64,000 bases of DNA, from assembly GCA_046292345.1 (NCBI GenBank), contig JBKBRC010000001.1, positions 124,001-188,000 on the forward strand, written 5' to 3'. Position numbers and translations under genes: made by a program. Shown here one piece after another: positions 41,871-52,483 of this stretch. The notes under the pieces were generated by a model. That model had not been told where the DNA came from. It did not search any database and worked only from the letters and a program-made list of their open reading frames with translations. Origin of the DNA: JBKBRC01 sp046292345 (GTDB taxonomy: Bacteria > Bacteroidota > Rhodothermia > Rhodothermales > Rubricoccaceae). Numbering within the stretch: position 1 is the stretch's first letter; each line of letters starts with the position of its first letter.

Positions 41871-44795
41871 ATGAAGGCCACCCTCACCGACCGCCTCGTG
41901 GCGACCGGCGTTTTCGTCTACGCTTTCGTCCTGTACTTCCTGACGATGGCCAAGACGACCTCGTTCTGGGACTCGGGCGAGTTCATCGCAAGCGTCTACG
42001 GGTTGCAGGTGATGCACCCGCCCGGCGCGCCGTTCTACCTCCTCGTCGGGCGCCTGTTCACGTTCGCGGCCCCGCTCTTCAGCGGCCTCACGCCTGAGCC
42101 GGTCGCCTACACGGTCAACCTCGTTTCGGTTTTCGCAACGGCGTTTACGGTGCTGCTGACGCACCTGATCATCGTGCAGCTGGTGCGGCTGTGGCAGACG
42201 CGCGAGGCCACGCTCGCCGGCGAGGTGCCCACGTGGACGTCCGCGCAGCGCCTCTCGGCCAACGTGGCCGGCGTCGTGGGCGCGCTCACGTTCGCGGCGA
42301 CGGACTCCAACTGGTTCAACGCCGTCGAGGCCGAGGTCTATGCCCCCTCGATCCTCTTCACGGCGCTCGTGGTGTGGCTCGCGTTGCGCTGGCACGAGGC
42401 CACGGTGGCCGAGGAGGCCGAGATCCGCGCCCGCGGCGAGCACCCCTTCGGCCTGCACGCCGACCGCTACCTGCTCCTCATCGCCTACCTGTTCGGCCTC
42501 GCCATCGGCGTGCACCTGCTGAACCTGCTCGCGGTGTTCTTCGTGGCCGTGATCGTCTACTTCACCAAGTTCGACCGGGCGGACCTGACGACGGCGCAGC
42601 GCACCAAGGGCCTGCTCCTGACAGGCGTCGTGGGCTCGGCGGTTTTCCTGGCCATCTATCCCGGCATCATCCAGACGCTCCCGACGATCGCCGAGGTGAC
42701 GGGCGCGCCCGTGCTCGTATTCGTGGCCGTGATCGCGGCCTGCGCCGGCAGCGTGTGGTACACGCAGCGCCGCCGGATGCCGGTCGGCAACCTGCTCGCG
42801 CTCGGCGCCACGCTCGTCGTGATCGGCTACTCGACGTACGGCATCATCCCGCTGCGCTCGGCCACGAACCCGCCCATCGATCTCAACGATCCCGACACGA
42901 TCGAGGACTTCGTGTCGTACCTCAAGCGCGAGCAGTACGGCTCGACGCCGCTGCTGCGCGGCGCCTCGTTCGACGCGCGCGTCGTGCGCAACCCGCGCAC
43001 GGGCGAGCCCGAGTACGAGGAGCGCTTGTTCCCCCGCCGCCACTCGCCCGACCCGAGCCACGTCCGCGTCTACCAGCAGTACAACTCCGACCTGGACTTC
43101 TTCGTCCGCTACCAGCTCGGGCACATGTACTGGCGCTACTTCATGTGGCAGTTCGCCGGGCGCGCGGGGGACCACCAAGACGCCGGGTGGATCTCGGGCT
43201 TCCGCGGGAAAGGCGACCTGACGGGCCTGACGCCGAGCGAGGTCGCCAGCCGCAACGCCTACTTCCTGCTGCCGCTGCTGCTCGGGCTCTTCGGCATGGC
43301 GTGGCACTTCATGCGCGACTGGCGGCGCGCGCTCGCCGTGCTCGCGCTCTTCTTCATCACCGGCGTCGGCATCATCCTCTACCTCAACCAGACGCCGAAT
43401 CAGCCCCGCGAGCGCGACTACTCGTACGTGGGCAGCTTCTTCGCGTTCTCGCTCTGGATTGGCATCGGCGCCGCCGGGCTCATCGAGCTCACGCGCGAGG
43501 CGCTCGCGCGGCAGGCCGAGGCCCTCCGCCGCACCGCCACGCTCGCGCTCGCAGCCGTGCTCTTCCTGGCCGTGCCCGGCTGGATGGCCTACGAGAACTA
43601 CGACGACCACGACCGCACGGGCAACATCGTCGCCTCGGATTTTGCCTACAACCTGCTCAACAGCACCGCGCCCAACGCGATCCTGTTCACCAACGGTGAC
43701 AACGACACCTATCCACTCTGGTATCTCCAGTTCGTCATGGGCGTCCGGCCAGACGTGCGCGTGGTCAACCTGTCGCTGCTCAACACGCCCTGGTACATCA
43801 AGCAGATCAAAAACCAGCGCGACCTCGAGAGCGACCCGGTCCCGATGACGCTCACCGACGCGCAGGTGGACGCGCTCCGGCCCGCGACGGACTTCCAGCC
43901 GACCGACCTCCAACTCCCGCCTCCGCCCGGGGCGACCGTCCCCTGGGCCGGCGGCGCTCCGGCCGAGCCCATGACGTGGCGCCTCAACGGCCGCCCCTTC
44001 GGGCAGGACCGCAGCCTGCTCTACGTGGCCGACCTCGCCGTGCTCGACATCCTGCGCGCCGTCGCCGAGGGCGGCTGGGAGCGCCCTGTCTACTTCGCCT
44101 CGACGGTCGGGCCGGACTCCGAGCTGGACCTCCAGCCGTTCCTCCAGAACGAGGGCCTTGCGCGGCGCGTCGTGCCGGTGCGCCGCAGCACGCCCCGCGG
44201 CGACGGCGCGGTCGTGCCCGAGATCGCGCTCGAGCGCGTGCGCGGCTTCCGCATCCAGAACCTGGCCGACCCGCGCGTCTACCTCAACGAGAACGAGCGC
44301 AACATGTCCGACAGCTACCGGCGCACGCTCGGCCTGATCGCGACCGAGCTCGCCGCCCAAGGCTACCAGGCCGAGGCGCGTGCGCTCCTCGAGCGGCTTG
44401 AGGTCGAGGTGCCGTTCGCGACCATCCCTGCCGGCTTCGGCTCGCTTTACACCCTCGCCGAGGCCTACACGCAGCTCGGCGACCGCGACCGCATGGTGGC
44501 CACGCTGCGCCGCGCCGAAGACCTCGCACTCCGGCAGTACCAGACGGCGCGCTCGGCGCCGGCACAGGAGCGGGCGCTCCAGTATATCCAGTTCGTGCAG
44601 GGCGCCTACCTCATGGGCAGCGCCTACGAGGAGGCCGCCGCCTTCACGGCCCGCCTCGCCGACGCGCTCGGCGCGCCGCAGCTGCGTCAGACGCCCGACG
44701 AGATGCGCGCCCAAGGCGAGGCAATGCGCCGCAGTGCCAACCTCGACACGCTCACCGCCGAGGACGCCTTCGCGGACGGCCCCGCGGGCGGCTAG
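41871..44795 (+). CDS. DUF2723 (glycosyltransferase family 117-like) membrane protein
   Basis: 974 residues. About ten N-terminal transmembrane helices with FWDSGEFIASVYGLQVMHPPGAPFYLLVGRLFT, the family hallmark with the DxGE acidic loop after helix 1, typical of GT-C-like enzymes (PMT type). A loop with NQTPNQPRERDYSYVGSFFAFSLWIGIGAAGL and VLFLAVPGWMAYENYDDHDRTGN, and a C-terminal soluble part (NLADPRVYLNENERNMSDSYRR, then TPR-like helices). The family is Bacteroidota-rich and is thought to glycosylate proteins with a lipid-linked donor; the exact reaction is not certain. Confidence 0.85.
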   Translation: MKATLTDRLVATGVFVYAFVLYFLTMAKTTSFWDSGEFIASVYGLQVMHPPGAPFYLLVGRLFTFAAPLFSGLTPEPVAYTVNLVSVFATAFTVLLTHLIIVQLVRLWQTREATLAGEVPTWTSAQRLSANVAGVVGALTFAATDSNWFNAVEAEVYAPSILFTALVVWLALRWHEATVAEEAEIRARGEHPFGLHADRYLLLIAYLFGLAIGVHLLNLLAVFFVAVIVYFTKFDRADLTTAQRTKGLLLTGVVGSAVFLAIYPGIIQTLPTIAEVTGAPVLVFVAVIAACAGSVWYTQRRRMPVGNLLALGATLVVIGYSTYGIIPLRSATNPPIDLNDPDTIEDFVSYLKREQYGSTPLLRGASFDARVVRNPRTGEPEYEERLFPRRHSPDPSHVRVYQQYNSDLDFFVRYQLGHMYWRYFMWQFAGRAGDHQDAGWISGFRGKGDLTGLTPSEVASRNAYFLLPLLLGLFGMAWHFMRDWRRALAVLALFFITGVGIILYLNQTPNQPRERDYSYVGSFFAFSLWIGIGAAGLIELTREALARQAEALRRTATLALAAVLFLAVPGWMAYENYDDHDRTGNIVASDFAYNLLNSTAPNAILFTNGDNDTYPLWYLQFVMGVRPDVRVVNLSLLNTPWYIKQIKNQRDLESDPVPMTLTDAQVDALRPATDFQPTDLQLPPPPGATVPWAGGAPAEPMTWRLNGRPFGQDRSLLYVADLAVLDILRAVAEGGWERPVYFASTVGPDSELDLQPFLQNEGLARRVVPVRRSTPRGDGAVVPEIALERVRGFRIQNLADPRVYLNENERNMSDSYRRTLGLIATELAAQGYQAEARALLERLEVEVPFATIPAGFGSLYTLAEAYTQLGDRDRMVATLRRAEDLALRQYQTARSAPAQERALQYIQFVQGAYLMGSAYEEAAAFTARLADALGAPQLRQTPDEMRAQGEAMRRSANLDTLTAEDAFADGPAGG

Positions 44796-44870
44796 CACGG
44801 CCCGGCACCGCTCGCGCCAGGCCGGCCGGATGGACGGACGGACGGCTCGCGCGGGCTCGGCCGCTGCACG

Positions 44871-44878
44871 TACCTTGC
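44871..44878 (+). promoter_or_regulatory. Candidate -7 promoter box
   Basis: TACCTTGC, 23 nt before the start at 44902; the same octamer stands before actA (62706-62713, minus). Confidence 0.4.
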
Positions 44879-44901
44879 TTCCACGCCCGTCTCTACCGCC
44901 G

Positions 44902-45348
44902 ATGGCCCTCTCCGATTCCGACCTCGCGCGCGTCGCCGACGCGCTCGGCGTACCCGCCGAGGACGACGGCGGCCGCGTACGCTTCGCGCTCGCCCATGCG
45001 GCCAGTGGGCGTCGCCTCGCCGTCGAGGTCGCGCCTGCGGTGGCTTTGCCAGACGGGACGCAGACGGCGCTCGTCTCCGTCTACAGCACGGGCGCGTTCC
45101 TCCAGCTGCACGGCTGCACAGGCGTCATGGCCTCGGCGGAGCTCGGCGAGGTGATCTTTTTCGCGCGCCAGGGCGAGCGCGTGAGCGGCCTCGTCGTCGA
45201 GCGCGAGGCCGGCTGCTCGCTCTACGCCTCAGTGGACGAGCGGCTGCTCTCGGCCGATTTCGTCCGCCTGCCGCCCGAAGTCATGATGAGCGCTGTCGCC
45301 CTCTCGCTCAGCGAGCCGCTCTTCGACGACGGCGCCCTGCCCGAGTGA
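44902..45348 (+). CDS. Conserved small protein of unknown function
   Basis: 148 residues, soluble, acidic. An N-terminal helix (LSDSDLARVADALGV) followed by a regular beta part (VRFALAHAASGRRLAVEVAPAV, TALVSVYSTGAFLQLHGCTGVMASAELGEVIFFARQGERVSGLVVEREAGCSLYASV) and a final helix (VMMSAVALSLSEPLF). The layout resembles small YbjN/CesT-like chaperone folds, but this is weak. 9 nt before ybeY, so part of the same transcript. No catalytic motif. Confidence 0.65.
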   Translation: MALSDSDLARVADALGVPAEDDGGRVRFALAHAASGRRLAVEVAPAVALPDGTQTALVSVYSTGAFLQLHGCTGVMASAELGEVIFFARQGERVSGLVVEREAGCSLYASVDERLLSADFVRLPPEVMMSAVALSLSEPLFDDGALPE

Positions 45349-45357
45349 GGCCCTTTC

Positions 45358-45816
45358 GTGAGCGCCGCCGGCCCCCCCCCGCTGCACGCGCCCGCGCTCG
45401 AGGTGCATAACACGCACCCCACGCGGCGCCTCGACGAGGCGGCCGTGGCCGCGCTCGTCGCGCGCATCCTCGACGGCGAGGGCTTCACGCTCGGCGCGCT
45501 CGGCGTCATCCTGGCCGATCATGCGGCCGTGCACGCACTCAACCGCGACTGGCTCGGGCACGACTATGAGACCGACGTCCTCTCTTTCTCGCTCGACGAC
45601 GACGCACCCGCTCGCCGGGTGATCGACGGCGAAGTCTACGTGGACCTCGACACGGCTGCCGAGCGCGCGCCGGAATTCGAGACGACGTTCGAGCAGGAGG
45701 CCCTGCGCTACGTCGCGCACGGCGTGCTCCACCTCGCCGGCTACGACGACGCTACCGATGATGCGCGTGCCTTCATGCGCCGGCTGGAGGACCGCTACCT
45801 GGGCCTGGCAACCTGA
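45358..45816 (+). CDS. ybeY: Endoribonuclease YbeY (rRNA maturation)
   Basis: 152 residues from a GTG. TDVLSFSLDD and HGVLHLAGYDDA are the family signatures. In most bacteria the zinc site is HGxLHLxGYDH; here the last ligand position is Asp (GYDD), as in other Bacteroidota where the third His is often replaced. YbeY trims the 3' end of 16S rRNA and helps quality control of ribosomes. The third ligand would then be the nearby Asp or a shifted residue. Confidence 0.92.
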   Translation: MSAAGPPPLHAPALEVHNTHPTRRLDEAAVAALVARILDGEGFTLGALGVILADHAAVHALNRDWLGHDYETDVLSFSLDDDAPARRVIDGEVYVDLDTAAERAPEFETTFEQEALRYVAHGVLHLAGYDDATDDARAFMRRLEDRYLGLAT

Positions 45817-45926
45817 ACCGCTCTACCGGACGCCTGCGCACGCGGTCGGGCCGCGCCACGCCGGGGTGCGCACGCAGCGACCCTGACAGCCTCGCGTTAC
45901 AGCGCACAACCCCGTGCGTGCACACC

Positions 45927-45955
45927 TTGACTTTCGGTTCATCGTTCCTTAATCC
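45927..45955 (+). promoter_or_regulatory. Sigma-70-like promoter upstream of hpf
   Basis: TTGACT (45927-45932), a 17-nt spacer and TAATCC (45950-45955), 58 nt before the hpf ATG. The stretch is clearly more AT-rich than its surroundings. The -10 is only moderate. Confidence 0.45.
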
Positions 45956-46013
45956 TAGAAGCGGCTCGCCGTGTGGGCGGGCCGTCAGGAACCAGCCCGT
46001 CGAGGTACGCCCT

Positions 46014-46307
46014 ATGCAGACCCGGATCACCGCCCGTCAGTGCGACGCCCCCGAGCCTCTCCGCCTGCACATCGATACGTCTATCCGCTCGCTCGGCCGT
46101 TTCTACGACGGCATCCACGACGCGCACGTGATACTTGCCACGGCGCCGGCGCAGTCGAAGACCGCCGAGGTCGCTATCCGGGTCTCCCGTTCCACGCTCA
46201 CCGCGCGCGACGAAGCGTCGACCCACGAGGCCGCTGTGGACGCCTGCGTGCGCCAGCTCCGCCGCCAGGTACTTCGCTACAAAGACAAGCGCCGCACCAG
46301 GCGCTGA
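46014..46307 (+). CDS. hpf: Ribosome hibernation-promoting factor, short form
   Basis: 97 residues from the ATG at 46014, without the C-terminal dimerisation domain of long HPF. IRSLGRFYDGIHDAHVILATAP, KTAEVAIRVSRSTLTARDE and HEAAVDACVRQLRRQVLRYKDKRRTRR follow the beta-alpha-beta fold with a basic last helix that sits in the mRNA/tRNA channel of idle 30S. It is followed by an intrinsic terminator. Confidence 0.85.
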   Translation: MQTRITARQCDAPEPLRLHIDTSIRSLGRFYDGIHDAHVILATAPAQSKTAEVAIRVSRSTLTARDEASTHEAAVDACVRQLRRQVLRYKDKRRTRR

Positions 46308-46323
46308 CCCTCCCGCACATGAC

Positions 46324-46361
46324 GCGGCCCGGGTCCGATCTGGTACCCGGGCCGCAGCTTT
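46324..46361 (+). terminator. Intrinsic terminator of hpf
   Basis: 11-bp perfect stem (46324-46334 with 46345-46355) around a 10-nt loop, followed by AGCTTTT, 16 nt after the hpf stop. Confidence 0.8.
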
Positions 46362-46375
46362 TCGGAGGACCGGCG

Positions 46376-46411
46376 GCCCTCAGGCCATCTTTCGCCCTCA
46401 GGCCATCTTCC
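46376..46411. repeat. Direct repeat, 2 x 18 bp, at the metF 3' end
   Basis: Units beginning GCCCTCAGGCCATCTT at 46376 and 46394, one mismatch. The second contains the metF stop and last codons; the first is a copy past the end. Confidence 0.85.
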
Positions 46412-47354
46412 GGAGCGGCTCCACCACGCGCAGCACGTGCTCGGCTGTAGACATGATGTAGAAGTGAATGCCTGGCACGCCAGCCTCCATCAGTTCCTCG
46501 GCCTGCTGCCGCGCCCACGCGATACCGATCTCCGGTACCTGCTCTGGACGCGCGGCCTCGACTTCGGCTGCGAGCGGCTCCGGGATCTCGGTGTGGAACA
46601 CGCGCGGAAGCGACTGAAGTTGCTTCTTGCTCGTGAGGATCTTGAGTCCCGGCACGATGGGGACGGTGATGCCCACCTCGCGGCAGCGCGTCAGGAAATC
46701 CAGATAGTGCCGGTTGTCGAAGAACATCTGCGTGACGACGTAGTCTGCCCCGGCATCCACCTTGCGCTTGAGGTTGAGCACGTCCCACGTCTTGTTGGGC
46801 GCCTCGCTATGCTTCTCCGGATACCCCCCCACGCCGATGCAGAAGTCGGTCGGGGCGGCATCGAGCAGCTCGCCGAGGTAGTGCCCGTGGTTCATCGCGT
46901 GGATCTGCGCGACGAGGTCGCAGGCGTACTCGTTGCGCGAGCAGTCTGCGCGCACTTTGGCCGGGATCCCTTTGTCGTCCCCTCGCACGGCGAGCACGTT
47001 GCGTATGCCGAGATAATGCAATTCGATCAGTGCATCCTCGGTCTCCTCGCGCGTGAAGCCGTGGCAGAGGATGTGCGGCACCGCGTCGATGCCGAAGCGG
47101 TGCTGGATGGCCGCGCACAGCCCGAGCGTGCCCGGACGCTTGCGCTTGACGTGGCGGCGCAGCGAGCCGTCGGGCATTTCCTCGAAGTACGCCTCTGCCG
47201 AGTGGCTCGTCACGTCCACGAAAGGCGGCTCGTAGGGCGCGAGCGCCTCCACGATCGAGAGCACGTCCTCGACCGAGCCGCCGCGGTGCGGCGGGATGAT
47301 CTCGTAGGAGATGAGGGGCGCCGCGGCGCGGTCGTAGTGCTCAGTGACTTTCAT
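46398..47354 (-). CDS. metF: Methylenetetrahydrofolate reductase (MetF)
   Basis: 318 residues. It reduces 5,10-methylene-THF to 5-methyl-THF for methionine synthesis, using FAD. ISYEIIPPHRGGSVEDVLSIVEAL at the N-terminus, FVDVTSHSAEA, HILCHGFTREETEDALIELHYLGIRNVLAVRGDD, GVGGYPEKHSEAPN, FVTQMFFDNRHY-like VVTQMFFDN and PIVPGLKILTSKKQL are barrel motifs of the family. Position between hpf and the oxidase genes, convergent with hpf. Flanked on both sides by short repeats. Confidence 0.96.
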   Translation of the reverse strand: MKVTEHYDRAAAPLISYEIIPPHRGGSVEDVLSIVEALAPYEPPFVDVTSHSAEAYFEEMPDGSLRRHVKRKRPGTLGLCAAIQHRFGIDAVPHILCHGFTREETEDALIELHYLGIRNVLAVRGDDKGIPAKVRADCSRNEYACDLVAQIHAMNHGHYLGELLDAAPTDFCIGVGGYPEKHSEAPNKTWDVLNLKRKVDAGADYVVTQMFFDNRHYLDFLTRCREVGITVPIVPGLKILTSKKQLQSLPRVFHTEIPEPLAAEVEAARPEQVPEIGIAWARQQAEELMEAGVPGIHFYIMSTAEHVLRVVEPLRKMA

Positions 47355-47367
47355 CAGGTCCTGCGAC

Positions 47368-47405
47368 CATCAGGTCTTACAACGCGCATCAGGCCCTACA
47401 ACGCG
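47368..47405. repeat. Direct repeat, 2 x 19 bp, upstream of metF
   Basis: CATCAGGTCTTACAACGCG (47368) and a copy at 47387 with two mismatches; a third partial copy begins at 47352 inside the metF start region. Confidence 0.75.
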
Positions 47406-47453
47406 AGCGTATCCCGCAGGGGCGTCCCGCGGCGCCTCTCCGCTGCAACACGC

Positions 47454-47789
47454 TCAGTTGCGCCGCAGCCAGAGGTCTTGGTAGAGAGGGTCGGTCCGCG
47501 GCGCCGTCTCCTCCGGATGGATCGTCTGCGCCTGCGGCAGTACGGGGCGCCGCACGGGGCGCCGCTGGTCGTCGAGGATGTCCTGGAGCCGTACGGGAAC
47601 GGCGCGTCCCTGACGGCGGGCTGCCTCCCGCCGCGCGGCGGCGTCGAAGGGCAGCGGGCGCTCAGGAAACAGGATGCGGCACATCGTGATGACCGTCCAC
47701 ACGGTCATGAGCACGACGGCGGGCACAGCCAGCATGAAGAAGCCCGTCAGGAGCGCACCAGGCAGGAGAATCAGCGCGACGGACGGCAT
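47454..47789 (-). CDS. Small membrane protein next to the cytochrome oxidase genes
   Basis: 111 residues. One long hydrophobic stretch or two helices (VALILLPGALLTGFFMLAVPAVVLMTVWTVITMCRILF), then a basic soluble part. No known motif. It is last in the oxidase cluster, 33 nt after ctaF, so possibly an assembly or accessory subunit. Confidence 0.55.
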   Translation of the reverse strand: MPSVALILLPGALLTGFFMLAVPAVVLMTVWTVITMCRILFPERPLPFDAAARREAARRQGRAVPVRLQDILDDQRRPVRRPVLPQAQTIHPEETAPRTDPLYQDLWLRRN

Positions 47790-47822
47790 GGCGGGGAGGA
47801 ATGGGGCGCCCGTAGGAAGTCG

Positions 47823-48455
47823 CTAGTCGTCTGCCCCATCATCCGCCGGGGCGGCGGGTGTGGCGGCAGGCGCACCGGGCTCGAGCGCAGGGTTCGAGAA
47901 CAGGCGGGGATCGGGCGTGTCGACAAGCGGTACGGCTTCGAACTCGGGCGCGAGGGCCTCGGTGCGAGCCTGGCCCTCTAGCAGGCGCTCCTGATATATG
48001 TCTACCGGCACGGCCGACTGCTCGGTAAAGGTATCGCGAAAGCCCGTGTCAAGATAGGTGAACGCGAAAAAGATGATTAGGAAAACAAAGCTGGCAATAA
48101 AGGACAGCAGCGGCGTCCCCCGGTCCTCGCGCAGGTTCATGAAGTAGGCCGCCACGAGCGTCGCCTTGACGCCGGCGATGGCAAGGGCCACCGGCACGCT
48201 GAACGCCCCCAGGTGCAGCTGCGGCAGATCGATCCGGGTGCCGCCGACGTCGGCAAAGCCCCGCTCGAAGAGCGCAAGCACAACCGTGAGCACCGTCAGG
48301 CCAACGAGCGCGAGAAAGACGCGTACGAGCATCTTGGCTCCGAGGACGTGATGATGCGGGCCGCTGTGGTGATGGCCGTGGTGCTCGCGATTGCCGCCGC
48401 GGTGCTCATGGGAGCCACGGGAGGGCCGGGCAGACGTGTGCGTCGAGGTCGCCAT
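47823..48455 (-). CDS. ctaF: Cytochrome c oxidase subunit IV family protein
   Basis: 210 residues. A His-rich N-terminus (HEHRGGNREHHGHHHSGPHHHV, about 16-37) is followed by three helices: VFLALVGLTVLTVVLALFE, VPVALAIAGVKATLVAAYFMNL (the hallmark of the CyoD/CtaF fold) and LLSFIASFVFLIIFFAFTYLD. The C-terminal 70 residues are Pro/Ala-rich and face the periplasm or cytoplasm. The His-rich part could bind copper or zinc. 57 nt from ctaE on the same strand. Confidence 0.8.
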   Translation of the reverse strand: MATSTHTSARPSRGSHEHRGGNREHHGHHHSGPHHHVLGAKMLVRVFLALVGLTVLTVVLALFERGFADVGGTRIDLPQLHLGAFSVPVALAIAGVKATLVAAYFMNLREDRGTPLLSFIASFVFLIIFFAFTYLDTGFRDTFTEQSAVPVDIYQERLLEGQARTEALAPEFEAVPLVDTPDPRLFSNPALEPGAPAATPAAPADDGADD

Positions 48456-48512
48456 AGGATTTGGAAGTGCGCAGAGAGGTCTCCGGATCTTGGCCAGGGC
48501 AGAAGGGCCGCG

Positions 48513-49412
48513 CTAGATGAGGTACATCAGCGGGAAGAGGAAAATCCAGATCACGTCCACGACGTGCCAGTAGAGCCCGACGTTCTCGACCGGGGTGTAG
48601 TAGACGCTGCTGTAGCGCCCCTTCCGCGCCTGGTAGGCCAGGATGGAGATGGCGATGATGCCGATGATGACGTGCAGGCCGTGGATGCCAGTCATCACGT
48701 AGTAGATCGAGAAGAAGATGCCCGCACGGCGGTTCTCGAAGATGGCGTCGGTGCGCTCGCTGCTGGCCGTCGCCTCGGCCGGCACGACCGGCCCGTCCGG
48801 AGCCGACGACGAGGGGTTCTCCGGCGCTTCGACGGGCGCCGCCGGGAGCTCAACCGTACCGGTGGCCAGCTGCTCCACGGTCGGCGTGCCCTCCACCAGC
48901 TGGAAGTTGGCCCCTGGGAAGATGCCGTAGTGGAATTTGTGCGTGTACTCGAAGTACTTCACGACCATGAAGCAGCTCGCGAGTGCAATGGTGGCGATCA
49001 AGTTCCAGAAGAGCACCTTCTGGTTGTCCGTCTGCGCTCCCCTGATGGCCCACGCCATCGTGAGCGAGGAGCCGAGCAGGACGAGCGTGTTGAGCGCACC
49101 CAGCAGCGTGTCTAGCTGCGCGCTCGCCTCTGCGAACAGCTCCGGGTACCACGCGCGGAAAATGCCGTATGCGACGAAGAGGGCTCCGAAGAGCAGAATC
49201 TCGGTCACGAGGAAGAGCCACATACCCAGCTTCGACGCCTCGAACTGCTGCTGCGAGGAGACGAAGTGGTGCTGAAGATGGGCCGGGTACAGCTTGCCGT
49301 CGTAGCCGGTCAGCATCACGTCTTCATGGCCGTGGCTGTGGCCATCGCCGCCGTGAGACGCGGCGCCGTGCGGATCCGAGACGGAAACCTTGGACGGGGT
49401 CGGGTTTGCCAT
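48513..49412 (-). CDS. ctaE: Cytochrome c oxidase subunit III with a large loop insertion
   Basis: 299 residues. KLGMWLFLVTEILLFGALFVAYGIFR, LLGSSLTMAWAIRGAQ and TGIHGLHVIIGIIAISILAYQAR, then VENVGLYWHVVDVIWIFLFPLMYLI, are the conserved helices of subunit III. Between helices near residues 155-215 there is a Pro/Ser/Glu-rich insertion of about 60 residues, lacking in most homologues. An N-terminal His-rich piece (AASHGGDGHSHGHED) is also present. Part of the caa3 operon. Confidence 0.92.
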   Translation of the reverse strand: MANPTPSKVSVSDPHGAASHGGDGHSHGHEDVMLTGYDGKLYPAHLQHHFVSSQQQFEASKLGMWLFLVTEILLFGALFVAYGIFRAWYPELFAEASAQLDTLLGALNTLVLLGSSLTMAWAIRGAQTDNQKVLFWNLIATIALASCFMVVKYFEYTHKFHYGIFPGANFQLVEGTPTVEQLATGTVELPAAPVEAPENPSSSAPDGPVVPAEATASSERTDAIFENRRAGIFFSIYYVMTGIHGLHVIIGIIAISILAYQARKGRYSSVYYTPVENVGLYWHVVDVIWIFLFPLMYLI

Positions 49413-49481
49413 GAAAGGCGCAGTCGAGAAAGCGAACGGTAGCCCCGGCCCGGAGCCTCGGGGCTTCGGGCCGGGAGAAGC

Positions 49482-51326
<1,845 letters not shown>

Positions 51327-51379
51327 GGCTGCGGGCAAAGGTTAACGGTCGGGAGGCGACGTGTCGTGGAGACGCGCGT

Positions 51380-52447
51380 TCAGTTGGCCGGGTTCGGGGC
51401 CCCGGGGCCGGCCCCGGGGGTGGCATCGCCGTCGGCGGCATCGGCCGGGGCATCCCCTGGCAGCGCGTGGTCGGCTTCGGTGGCGGCGCCGTTGATCTCG
51501 CGGATGTAGGCGTTGAGCGCCGCCACCTGGCGATCGGTGAGCAACCCCTGATACGACGGCATCTGGTTCTGGTAGCCAGCGACGATCTTGGCGGCCGGGT
51601 AGAGGATCGACTCGACGAGGTACTCCTCGTCTGCGACTCCGCTCGTGCCGTCGGTGAACTGGCGGTTGGCCATCCAGAGGCCCTGCCACGTCGGGCCAAC
51701 GCCTGAGGAGCCGTCGAGCGAGTGGCAGGCGTTGCAATTGCGCGCCGTGTAGAGCTGCTCGCCGAGTTGCACGAGCGAGAGGTCTTCGTCGCCGCCGCCG
51801 CCGGTTCGCAGGAACTCGGCGAACTCGCCGCGGCCCACCACGCGGATCTTCGCGCCCATGTTCGAGTGGTTCGTGCCGCAGTACTCGGTGCAGAGCACCT
51901 GGTAGACGCCGGGCTCAGGCGCGTTGAACCAGACGAACGAGAACCGGTTGGGGATCACGTCGTGCTTGATGCGGAACTCGGGCACCCAGAAGCTGTGCAG
52001 CACGTCCTGGCTCGTCATGATCAGCTTGACCGGCTGACCGGCCGGAACGACGAGCTCGTTCTGCGTGACGAGGCCGTTCGGGTACTCGAACGTCCAGAAG
52101 AACTGCTGCCCCTTGACGTTGATCTCGTACGCGTTGGGCGGCGGGATAGACGTCGAAACGTAGGCGCGGAAGCCCCAGAAGAACACGACCAGCACGAGGA
52201 TCGTCGGAATCACGATCCACGACAGTTCGAGCGCCTTGCTCTCTTTGACCGGCGTGAGGCGGTCGCGCTGCGTGCGGCGGCGGTACTTCCAGGCGAAGTA
52301 GACGGCCATGACGGCCACCAGCAGCGTCAGCGCGGTGCCGGTGTAGAGGATGAAATAGAAAAGGGCGTCTATCTCGTGGGCCGTCGTGGAACTCTGCGGG
52401 GGCATCCAGAGCGTGCCACCGTCAGTCCAGAATTCAGTGCGCTCCAT
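51380..52447 (-). CDS. ctaC: Cytochrome c oxidase subunit II fused to cytochrome c (caa3 type)
   Basis: 355 residues. Two N-terminal helices, then the cupredoxin domain with CuA ligands H151, C186, C190, H194 and M197 (CTEYCGTNHSNM), then a C-terminal cytochrome c with CNACH (238-242) and a later Met ligand (NQMPSYQG). The fused heme lets it take electrons directly from the alternative complex III. A Pro/Ala/Asp-rich tail ends it. Confidence 0.96.
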   Translation of the reverse strand: MERTEFWTDGGTLWMPPQSSTTAHEIDALFYFILYTGTALTLLVAVMAVYFAWKYRRRTQRDRLTPVKESKALELSWIVIPTILVLVVFFWGFRAYVSTSIPPPNAYEINVKGQQFFWTFEYPNGLVTQNELVVPAGQPVKLIMTSQDVLHSFWVPEFRIKHDVIPNRFSFVWFNAPEPGVYQVLCTEYCGTNHSNMGAKIRVVGRGEFAEFLRTGGGGDEDLSLVQLGEQLYTARNCNACHSLDGSSGVGPTWQGLWMANRQFTDGTSGVADEEYLVESILYPAAKIVAGYQNQMPSYQGLLTDRQVAALNAYIREINGAATEADHALPGDAPADAADGDATPGAGPGAPNPAN

Positions 52448-52483
52448 AATTGGACGCGAGGTGCGGGTCGGGTGTGTATAAGA

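Noticed and set aside
41871..44795. DUF2723 gene as an O-mannosyltransferase of known type
   Set aside because: Only the GT-C-like N-terminal loop supports that; the donor and acceptor cannot be inferred, so the family name was kept.
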